Assembly: GCA_036321795.1 (NCBI GenBank)
Contig: JAWQCY010000005.1
Coordinates: 124,001 to 188,000 of the forward strand
DNA from: CAKVON01 sp902475665
GTDB taxonomy: Bacteria > Actinomycetota > Coriobacteriia > Coriobacteriales > Atopobiaceae
Reading direction: 5' to 3'
Length of the DNA stretch: 64,000 nucleotides
Shown one piece after another: positions 58,077 through 64,000 of this stretch. The translations under genes and the position numbers were made by a program. Each line of letters opens with the position of its first letter. The stretch's first letter is position 1. The notes under the pieces are model-generated. The model had not been told where the DNA came from. It was given only the letters and a program-made list of their open reading frames with translations, and searched no databases.

Positions 58077-58829
58077 ATGGGACGAACCATCACCGATGCC
58101 GCCCAGGCGGCGCGCGAGCTGTCGGAGCGCGTGGCGGCCGCGGGGAGCGTCGTGTTCTTTGGGGGCGCGGGCGTGTCCACGGCGAGCGGGATTCCCGACT
58201 TTCGCAGCGTCGACGGGCTGTACCACCAGAAGTTCGACTATCCGCCCGAGACCATGCTCAGCCATGACTTCTACGAGACGCATCCGGCTGAGTTCTTTGA
58301 GTTCTACCGCACGAAGATGATCGCGCTTGGCGCCAAGCCCAACCGGGCGCACCTGAAGCTCGCCGAGCTCGAGCGCGCCGGCAAGCTCACGGCGGTCGTG
58401 ACCCAGAACATAGACGGCCTGCACCAGGCCGCTGGCTCCAAGAACGTGCTGGAGCTGCATGGCTCGGTGCATCGCAACGTGTGTCGTCGGTGTGGCGCGT
58501 CCTTCTCGGCAGAGTGGGTCATGGCGCGCGAGCACGAGGACGCCCATGGCGTGCCGGTATGCCCCGAGTGCGGCGGTCGGATCAAGCCCGACGTCGTCCT
58601 GTACGGCGAGCCGCTTGACGACCGCGTGGTCTCCGCGGCGGTGGAGGCCATCGCGACCTGCGACATGCTGATCGTCGGCGGCACGAGCCTGGTGGTCTAT
58701 CCCGCGGCGGGCCTGATTCGCTACTTTGGCGGCGATGACCTCGTCATCGTCAACCGTGACCCCACGCCGCAGGACGCGATGGCCGACCTGGTGTGCGCGT
58801 GCGACATCGCGGCGGCGTTCGACTTCTAG
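58077..58829 (+). CDS. Sir2-family NAD-dependent protein deacylase
   Basis: A 250-residue sirtuin. NAD-binding motifs: GGAGVSTASGIPDFRS, TQNIDGLHQAAG, the catalytic His in VLELHGS, and GGTSLVVYPAAG. The zinc ribbon has CRRCGASF and CPECGG. It likely reverses lysine acetylation. ATG 58077 follows GGGAGGAGA. An exact genome word ends 22 bases before the start codon, very near the promoter. It is not clearly in an operon with the folate fusion, 123 bases away. Confidence 0.93.
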   Translation: MGRTITDAAQAARELSERVAAAGSVVFFGGAGVSTASGIPDFRSVDGLYHQKFDYPPETMLSHDFYETHPAEFFEFYRTKMIALGAKPNRAHLKLAELERAGKLTAVVTQNIDGLHQAAGSKNVLELHGSVHRNVCRRCGASFSAEWVMAREHEDAHGVPVCPECGGRIKPDVVLYGEPLDDRVVSAAVEAIATCDMLIVGGTSLVVYPAAGLIRYFGGDDLVIVNRDPTPQDAMADLVCACDIAAAFDF

Positions 58830-58952
58830 GGCGCCCGCGCGCCTGTGTGGGACGGACGGCGCTCCCGCCAGACGGTACAATCTGACTCACGTGACGCGCC
58901 CGCCCGTGGCCGATTGCGCCTCGGGCGGCGCTTTGTGGAGAGGAACCATCGG

Positions 58953-60581
58953 ATGCTCCGAGAGAACTACTCAACCTGGCACTGCGGCAAGCACGAGCTG
59001 TCGTTGGTGCGCCCACGCATCATGGGTGTGCTCAACGTCACGCCCGACTCGTTCTCGGACGGCGGCCGCTACAAGACCGTCGACGACGCCGTGGCGCACG
59101 CGCTGGACATGCTGGACGCCGGTGCCGACATCATCGACGTCGGTGGCGAGTCCACCCGCCCGGGCTTCACGCCCGTCTCGCCCGAGGAGGAGGCCGCCCG
59201 CGTGGTGCCCGTCGTGCGTGCGCTGGTGGCCGAGGGCGTGTGCGTCTCGATCGACACGCGCCACCCCGAGGTCGCGCGCATGTGCGTGCGCCTGGGCGCC
59301 TCGATCATCAACGACGTCACGGGCTTCACCGACCCCGCCATGGTGGAGGTCACCGCAGGCTGCGACGCCGGATGCATCGTCATGCACGCCGGCGAGGTCG
59401 CCGAGCACCCGCACCGAATCACGGTGACGCTGGACTCCTCCGCCGAGGCCCGCGAGCGCGCCGCAACCGCCGCGCGCGACAAGGGCCGCGACGACGGCTC
59501 GGACGTCGCCGCCGAGAAGGGCGCAGCTTCCGCCGAGACCGACGCCGCTGCCGAGAAGGACGCGGAGGCAGATGACGCCCAGCCGGAGCTCCCCGTCGCA
59601 GGCGACGCGCTCGCCCTGACGATGGGCCGCTCGTCGGCGCGCGGCGTGGCCGCGCCGACCGTGCGCCTTGCGGGCAGCCGTAGATTCACCCTGCCGGAGT
59701 CCGCTCCGATCATGCGTCAGGTGATGGGCTTTCTGGGCGACCAGGCCCGAACCCTCATGCGCGCCGGCGTCTCGCGCGAGCGCATCTGCGTGGACCCGGG
59801 TCCCGGCTTTGGCAAGATGGCCGACGAGGACGTCGTGATCCAGCGCGCCACCGCCAAGATGGCCTCCATGGGCTACCCCGTGCTATGCGCCGTGTCGCGC
59901 AAGCGCTTCGTGGGAGCCGTCTCGGGCACCGCGCATGCCACGGACCGCGACCCGGCGACCGCTGGCGTGTGCCTGGCGGCAGTCTCGGCCGGCGCGCGGA
60001 TCCTGCGCGTGCACGACGTGGCGGGGTGCGCGCAGGCACTCGACGGCTACTGGTCGATCGCCCATCCCGACGTCCGCCGTGCGTTCGTCTCGCTCGGCTC
60101 CAACGTGGGCGACCGCATCCACTACCTGGAGCGCGCCTGCGAGCTGATCAACGCCATCCCGCTCACCTGCGTCGTGCAGGTGAGCCACGCATACGAGACC
60201 GAGCCCGCCTATGGCATCGCCACGCCCGTGGCAAACTGCGTGGCGGAGATCCAGACCGAGCTTTCGCCCCTCGTCCTGCTTGACGCGTTGTTGGGCGTGG
60301 AGGACCGGCTCGACCGTCGTCGCGTCCCAGGCCAGGAGGGCTACGGCCCGCGCACGATCGACTGTGACCTCGCCTGGATGGAGGGGGAGTCCCACGCCGG
60401 GCGCCGCCTGCGCCTGCCGCACCCCGGCCTGGGCGAGCGTGACTACGTCCTGGTGCCGATGGAAGACCTCATGCACGACCCCGTGCGCTTCCTGCAGCAC
60501 GCCGGCGTCGACGTCCTCGCGCCCGAGGACCGCGTGGGCCACGTCCTGTCCGACCTCGGGGAGGTCGCATGGCAACACTAG
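58953..60581 (+). CDS. FolP-FolK fusion (dihydropteroate synthase / HPPK) with an acidic insertion
   Basis: A bifunctional folate enzyme of 542 residues. Dihydropteroate synthase (about 20-370) has IMGVLNVTPDSFSDGG, DIIDVGGESTRPG, and DPGPGFGKM, then the PABA/pterin loop AVSRKRFVG. HPPK follows from about residue 380 (AFVSLGSNVGDRIHYLE, VVQVSHAYETEPAYG, GPRTIDCDLAWM, LPHPGLGERDYVLVPM). Between residues 155 and about 245 there is a 90-residue acidic insertion unusual for FolP; it contains two genome-word variants (VAAEKGAAS and AAAEKDAEAD). FolB is not fused. ATG 58953 has GAGAGGA seven bases upstream. The BirA-like gene overlaps its end by 13 bases. Confidence 0.9.
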   Translation: MLRENYSTWHCGKHELSLVRPRIMGVLNVTPDSFSDGGRYKTVDDAVAHALDMLDAGADIIDVGGESTRPGFTPVSPEEEAARVVPVVRALVAEGVCVSIDTRHPEVARMCVRLGASIINDVTGFTDPAMVEVTAGCDAGCIVMHAGEVAEHPHRITVTLDSSAEARERAATAARDKGRDDGSDVAAEKGAASAETDAAAEKDAEADDAQPELPVAGDALALTMGRSSARGVAAPTVRLAGSRRFTLPESAPIMRQVMGFLGDQARTLMRAGVSRERICVDPGPGFGKMADEDVVIQRATAKMASMGYPVLCAVSRKRFVGAVSGTAHATDRDPATAGVCLAAVSAGARILRVHDVAGCAQALDGYWSIAHPDVRRAFVSLGSNVGDRIHYLERACELINAIPLTCVVQVSHAYETEPAYGIATPVANCVAEIQTELSPLVLLDALLGVEDRLDRRRVPGQEGYGPRTIDCDLAWMEGESHAGRRLRLPHPGLGERDYVLVPMEDLMHDPVRFLQHAGVDVLAPEDRVGHVLSDLGEVAWQH

Positions 60582-61438
60582 GGGAGGAGCTCGGCATGCC
60601 CGAGATCGACCGCAGGGACCTCGTGGGCAGCGTGCTCGACGAGGCAAAGGAGTTCGGCCGCGATGGCGCCGCACACGGCACAGCGGTGCTCGCCGCGTCG
60701 CAGCAGGCCGGCCGCACCCGCGCCGGCCACGTGTGGCATTCTCCCGAGGGAGGTATCTATCTGGGCGTCGTTTTGCGTCCGCAGGTGCCCATGCACTTCC
60801 TCAACGGCCTCGTCCCGGTGTGTTGCCTCGGCGTCGTCGACGCCCTGTGCGCCATCGGTGCCGACGTCGCCGCCAAGTGGCCCGACGACGTGGTCGCCGG
60901 CGAGCCCGGGCACGAGCGCAAGCTTGCCAGCGTGGCCTGCGAGGCGGGCTACGGCGCCGGTGGCACCTTCGCCGTGTGCGCCGTCCAGATGAACGTCGAG
61001 AGGGTCGATGGGCTTGCGGCCCGGGTCGCACGGGCGGCCGACGGCACGCCCCGTCCGCTCGAACCCGCCTACCTGCGCGACCTCGTGAGCGACGACCCCG
61101 TCTGCGAGGGCGGCGTCTGCCGCATGGCCGGCCTGCCCGCACCAACCCGCATCGCCGAGGTCGTGCGTGAGGGCGTCGTGGCAAGGGTCGACAATTGGGC
61201 GCTCGACGTGGCCGCCGGCCGTGCCGTGGCGGGTGCCGTCGCCCCCGTCGCCGACGAGTGGTTCGACAGGTTGCGTTGGATGAACTCCCGGGTCGAGGCC
61301 CTGCTGCCCGACGGACGCCCCTGCGCGCGCGGCAGGCTGTGCGGCCTCGACGCGTGGGGTCGCGTGTCGGTCGAGCTCGACGGAGGCGAGCAGGTCACGC
61401 TCGCGCCCGAGCAGGCGAGCCTGCGCCTGGCGGACTAG
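60569..61438 (+). CDS. Diverged biotin-protein ligase (BirA-like)
   Basis: A 289-residue BPL/LplA-fold protein. The biotinyl-AMP loop of BirA (GRGRRGR) is read here as QQAGRTRAGHVWHSPEGGIYLG, and the KWPND motif is KWPDD, with E-R-K-L-A replacing the usual G-K-K-L. There is no N-terminal HTH. These changes leave activity uncertain: it may be a genuine but diverged biotin ligase or a related ligase. It starts inside the folP-folK stop (13-base overlap), so translation is coupled. Its stop shares bases with the convergent coaX stop. Confidence 0.65.
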   Translation: MATLGEELGMPEIDRRDLVGSVLDEAKEFGRDGAAHGTAVLAASQQAGRTRAGHVWHSPEGGIYLGVVLRPQVPMHFLNGLVPVCCLGVVDALCAIGADVAAKWPDDVVAGEPGHERKLASVACEAGYGAGGTFAVCAVQMNVERVDGLAARVARAADGTPRPLEPAYLRDLVSDDPVCEGGVCRMAGLPAPTRIAEVVREGVVARVDNWALDVAAGRAVAGAVAPVADEWFDRLRWMNSRVEALLPDGRPCARGRLCGLDAWGRVSVELDGGEQVTLAPEQASLRLAD

Positions 61439-62271
61439 GCCCCGTCGCGCTGTCCGTGCCCGAGGGTGCGATGCAGCCAGATCTGGTGGATGCCGCGGAT
61501 CGTGAGATCGGAGTCTATCGCGTCGAACAGGTTGGTGGCCTCGGCGATCGTGCCTGCCAGCCCGCCCGTACCGACCACGGTCGCGGGTGCGACGTCCTCG
61601 GCCTCGAGGTCCTTCTCGGCAGCGGTCTCGCGGGCGAGCTCGCGCTGGATGCGGGCGACCAGGCCCTCGGCCTGCGCGGCCGCGCCCACGACGATCCCGG
61701 ACTGGACGGCACGCTCGGTCGTGTCGCCCAGGGTGTGGGGCGGGACCACCAGGGGCACGCTGGCCAGCTTGGCCGCGCGCGAGAAGAGCGAGTTGGCCGA
61801 CAGCATGAGGCCTGGCATGATGGCGCCGCCGCGGAAGTTGCCGTGCGCGTCGACGACGTCGATGTTGGTCGCGGTGCCAAAGTCGACGACGATGACGGGC
61901 GAGCCGTAGGTCTCGCGCGCGGCGAGGGCGTTGGCGATGCGGTCGGCGCCCACCTCGTTCGGGTTGGGCAGGTCTGCGCGGATGCCGCAGTCGCGCGTCG
62001 CGCTGACCATCATGGGGTCGGTGCCCAGGATGGCGCGCGTCATCTGCTGCCACTCGCGCGACAGGACGGGAACGACGCTCGCGACGGCGACGTCGGTGAC
62101 GCTGTCTAGCGCGAGGCCGAGCATCTGGAAGTACCCGTAGAGGCGTTCGTGCAGCTCGTCGGAGGTGTCGGTGGCGTCGGTGGCCATGCGCCACTGGCGC
62201 GCCACGCAGCCCTTCTCGTCAAAAAGTCCAAGGGTCGTCTGGGTGTTGCCGACGTCGACTGCCAGAAACAT
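61435..62271 (-). CDS. coaX: Type III pantothenate kinase CoaX
   Basis: The first step of coenzyme A synthesis. The 278-residue ASKHA-fold kinase starts MFLAVDVGNTQTTLGLF (phosphate-1 motif DxGNT), then GADRIANALAARE, VVDFGTATNIDVV and GGAIMPGLMLSANSLFSRAAKL. It lacks feedback by CoA in characterised type III enzymes. The start ATG at 62271 begins the family motif. RETAAEKDLEAEDV (about 220-233) is an inserted-looking linker that carries a genome-word variant. Its stop overlaps the birA-like stop (CTAG) head-on. Confidence 0.93.
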   Translation of the reverse strand: MFLAVDVGNTQTTLGLFDEKGCVARQWRMATDATDTSDELHERLYGYFQMLGLALDSVTDVAVASVVPVLSREWQQMTRAILGTDPMMVSATRDCGIRADLPNPNEVGADRIANALAARETYGSPVIVVDFGTATNIDVVDAHGNFRGGAIMPGLMLSANSLFSRAAKLASVPLVVPPHTLGDTTERAVQSGIVVGAAAQAEGLVARIQRELARETAAEKDLEAEDVAPATVVGTGGLAGTIAEATNLFDAIDSDLTIRGIHQIWLHRTLGHGQRDGA

Positions 62272-62462
62272 CGTCGCCTCCGTACTCGCGGGCGTGCTTG
62301 CGGCAAAAGCGTAACGCATGGGGGAGGGCGTGCGGGTCGTCGCGCCCGATGTCGAGAAGTGCGCTCGGGTCGCAAAGTGAACGCGGCGTGAACGTGAGGG
62401 TCGACGGGCTCTCCGCACGTGACGTGCGCCGACGGTCGTGCTACTATTCAAAAGCTTGTTTG

Positions 62463-62528
62463 TCCTGGTCGGAAACCAGGACGCCCGGGCCTGCCCGGTA
62501 CCATCCCCACCCTGGTCGGTAACCAGGG
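62463..62528 (+). promoter_or_regulatory. Double-hairpin leader of rpmE
   Basis: Two nearly identical stems, TCCTGGT-CGGAA-ACCAGGA (62463-62481) and CCCTGGT-CGGTA-ACCAGGG (62510-62528), precede the rpmE ATG by 67 and 20 bases. A CGCCCGGGCCTGCCCGG structure lies between. Repeated hairpins are typical of autoregulated L31 leaders; they may be where bL31 binds its own mRNA. Known L31 leader families exist in Actinobacteria and Coriobacteria, and a covariance search would decide. Confidence 0.6.
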
Positions 62529-62547
62529 CCAACAGAAGGAGTTCCAC

Positions 62548-62985
62548 ATGAAGAAGGGCATCCACCCCGACTACGTCGAGTGCACCGTCCGCTGCACCTG
62601 CGGCAACACCTGGAAGACGCGCTCCACCAAGTCCGAGATGACCATCGACCTCTGCGACAAGTGCCACCCGTTCTACACCGGCCAGCAGAAGCTCGTCGAC
62701 ACCGGCGGCCGCGTCCAGCGCTTCGCCGACAAGTTCGGTGGCGCCGCTGCCGCCCAGCTCAAGAAGGCCGAGGAGGCCAAGGCCGCCAAGGCCGCCAAGG
62801 TCGCCGAGCAGGAGGCCGCTCGCAAGGCCGCCAAGGAGGCCAAGGCCGCCGAGAAGGCCAAGCGTGCCGCTGAGTACGCCAAGAAGGCCGAGGCCGAGGC
62901 TGCCAAGAAGGCCGCCGAGGAGGCTGCCGCTCCCGCCGAGGAGACCGCTGCCGAGGCCGTCGAGACCGAGGCCGCTGCCGAGTAG
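62548..62985 (+). CDS. rpmE: Ribosomal protein bL31 with Ala/Lys/Glu extension
   Basis: A 145-residue bL31. The first 65 residues are the zinc-type L31: MKKGIHPDYVE, CTCGNTWKTRST, then CDKCHPFYTGQQKLVDTGGRV. The remaining 80 residues are an Ala/Lys/Glu helix (repeats of AKKAAEEA type) and are not part of usual L31 proteins (66-80 residues). AEETAAEAVETEAAAE ends it. The ribosome binding site is GAAGGAG. The leader has repeated hairpins. The extension may reach outside the ribosome. Confidence 0.95.
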   Translation: MKKGIHPDYVECTVRCTCGNTWKTRSTKSEMTIDLCDKCHPFYTGQQKLVDTGGRVQRFADKFGGAAAAQLKKAEEAKAAKAAKVAEQEAARKAAKEAKAAEKAKRAAEYAKKAEAEAAKKAAEEAAAPAEETAAEAVETEAAAE

Positions 62986-63053
62986 CATCCCGCTCTCGAG
63001 CGAAGTCCCGTCTCGTTCCGATTGGTCGATCGGATACCGATTCGAGAATCGAC

Positions 63054-63088
63054 ATCAGCCCCGCATGGCATTGCCGTGCGGGGCTGAT
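63054..63088. terminator. Bidirectional terminator between rpmE and the trigger-factor-like gene
   Basis: ATCAGCCCCGCA and TGCGGGGCTGAT are perfect 12-bp arms around 11 bases. Convergent genes flank it. Confidence 0.75.
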
Positions 63089-63114
63089 TGCGTTCGCGGG
63101 ATGTCGTGGGCTCG

Positions 63115-63954
63115 TTAGACCAGTCTGAAGCCGGGGTGGTCGCCACCTATCTTCTCGACGCGGACCTTGGCGTCATCCCGCATCTGCTGCAGGCGACGGA
63201 ACTGCTCCATGCGGGACTGGGCGTCCTGCTCGGACTCGCTCTTGTAGATGCAGCTGCACTCACCGGCAAGGGTGTTGGCGACCTTCGCCCTCAGGGCGTC
63301 CATGCGCAGCGAGTCCATGGCTCCCGCCTTTTGTGCCTGGATGCAGGCCTGGTCGAACTCCTCGGGGGAGAGCTCCAGGGCCTCAGCGAGCTCGTCGTCG
63401 CGGATGCCGATTTTCTTCTCGCGGGCGTAGGCGTCCAGGGCGGCCTCCTCCTGGATGGCCTCCTCCGCCTGTGAGGCAAACAGTTCCTCCATCATCTGCT
63501 GGGTGGCGCCCACCTGCTCGATGAACTCGTCCATCGTCATGCCCTCGGCGGCCAGGTCGCGCTCGAAGGCCTGGCGCATGACGCCGCGCGCCTGCTCCAC
63601 CAGCTCGGGCGGTACGGCCTCGTTCAGGCGCTTGGCGAGCTCGGTCGCGCAACGGTCGCCCTTCGAGCGCTCGGCCAGCTGCATATTTGCCTCGCCAACC
63701 TGCTTGCGGGCGACCTCGCGCAGCTCGGCGACGGTGTCGACGTTCTCGAGCTTCTCGGCGACCAGCGCGTCGGTCAGCTCCTCGTCGCCAAGGCCCATGC
63801 TGTCCAGCGTCACCTGAATCGCGTAGTCGATGTCAGCCTCGGTTACGCGCGGGACCACGACCTCGATCTGGACGGGGTCGTACGAGCTCAGGCTAAAGAG
63901 GTAGAGCTCGCCAACGTGGCTGGGGAAGGGCTTGCCGGTCTTGGTGTCGTCCAT
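63115..63954 (-). CDS. Trigger-factor-like protein without ribosome-binding or PPIase domains
   Basis: A 279-residue protein. From about residue 40 it resembles the C-terminal helical domain of trigger factor (arms region: MQLAERSKGDRCATELAKR, FIEQVGATQQMMEEL). The N-terminal ribosome-docking signature (GFRxGxxP) and FKBP-like PPIase domain are missing: the first 40 residues read MDDTKTGKPFPSHVGELYLF and then VEVVVPRVTEADIDYAI, which is PPIase/substrate-arm boundary-like. ATG 63954 has GGAGG six bases upstream, so it is a complete gene. It may be a stand-alone chaperone arm. Confidence 0.7.
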   Translation of the reverse strand: MDDTKTGKPFPSHVGELYLFSLSSYDPVQIEVVVPRVTEADIDYAIQVTLDSMGLGDEELTDALVAEKLENVDTVAELREVARKQVGEANMQLAERSKGDRCATELAKRLNEAVPPELVEQARGVMRQAFERDLAAEGMTMDEFIEQVGATQQMMEELFASQAEEAIQEEAALDAYAREKKIGIRDDELAEALELSPEEFDQACIQAQKAGAMDSLRMDALRAKVANTLAGECSCIYKSESEQDAQSRMEQFRRLQQMRDDAKVRVEKIGGDHPGFRLV

Positions 63955-64000
63955 CGGGTCCTCCGTGGGTCCGTCGCGCGGCCGCGCGGGCCGGTCGGCC

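Overview
The window is a high-GC actinobacterial chromosome segment. The gene set points to the Coriobacteriia, most likely an Atopobiaceae/Olsenella-like anaerobe. The main reasons are a dnaK-grpE-dnaJ-hspR operon with HspR-type operators, an EF-G2 paralogue, an NRAMP-related magnesium transporter of the kind known from Eggerthella, an A-type flavoprotein for oxygen detoxification, TPQTG sortase-anchored surface proteins and an L-lactate permease. This placement is inferred from protein families only; no 16S gene is present. Genes are tightly packed, there is no prophage, insertion sequence or CRISPR array, and one tRNA gene is visible.

Layout. 0-6 kb: end of purM, purN, a PTS IIA gene convergent with a PTS IIBC gene, an RlmD-type rRNA methyltransferase and a lactate/2-hydroxyacid dehydrogenase. 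6-9.4 kb: a TPQTG-anchored surface protein and an orphan HTH regulator. 9.4-14.5 kb: EF-G2, an FprA-type flavoprotein and a CorC/HlyC membrane protein. 14.8-19.9 kb: an envelope block with a secreted RlpA-like protein, a lone cyanophycin-synthetase N-terminal-like domain on an acidic tail, a YtxH-like protein, a PRC-barrel protein and a polysaccharide deacetylase. 19.9-23 kb: an NRAMP-related transporter with an MgtE-like CBS protein. 23-34 kb: zinc-ribbon protein, LemA, tRNA-Ser, TadA, lactate permease, RlmI, a DEAD-box helicase, nitroreductase, esterase, MetA, a lipoprotein, a phosphodiesterase and a ferredoxin. 34-43.5 kb: the heat-shock regulon (dnaK-grpE-dnaJ-hspR, clpB, hsp20). 43.7-53.8 kb: MBL hydrolase, tilS-hpt-ftsH, a CbiM/CbiQ/CbiO cobalt/nickel importer, an aminotransferase and a PHP hydrolase. 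53.8-64 kb: ExoIII, a patatin lipase, a second TPQTG surface protein, Sir2, a FolP-FolK fusion, a BirA-like protein, CoaX, bL31 and a short trigger-factor-like protein.

How the genes work together. The heat-shock genes share a 19-bp operator-like sequence that the HspR encoded at the end of the dnaK operon would be expected to bind. The NRAMP-like protein has lost the transition-metal-binding Asn and Met and sits one base from an MgtE-like CBS gene, which suggests magnesium homeostasis. The lactate dehydrogenase and lactate permease fit a fermentative lifestyle.

Two observations stand out. First, the 9-mer GAGAAGTGC (reverse complement GCACTTCTC) occurs 22 times by my reading, where base composition predicts fewer than one. 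It and close variants sit in most intergenic gaps and also in disordered protein tails as AEKC/AEKD, so it looks like a DNA-level genome word (uptake-sequence-like or another binding site). Second, the surface protein gene at 56 kb has a run of nine G just inside its N-terminus. The ATG that has a good ribosome binding site is out of frame with the protein, and eight or eleven G would restore a perfect signal peptide. This looks like a phase-variable locus caught in the OFF state.
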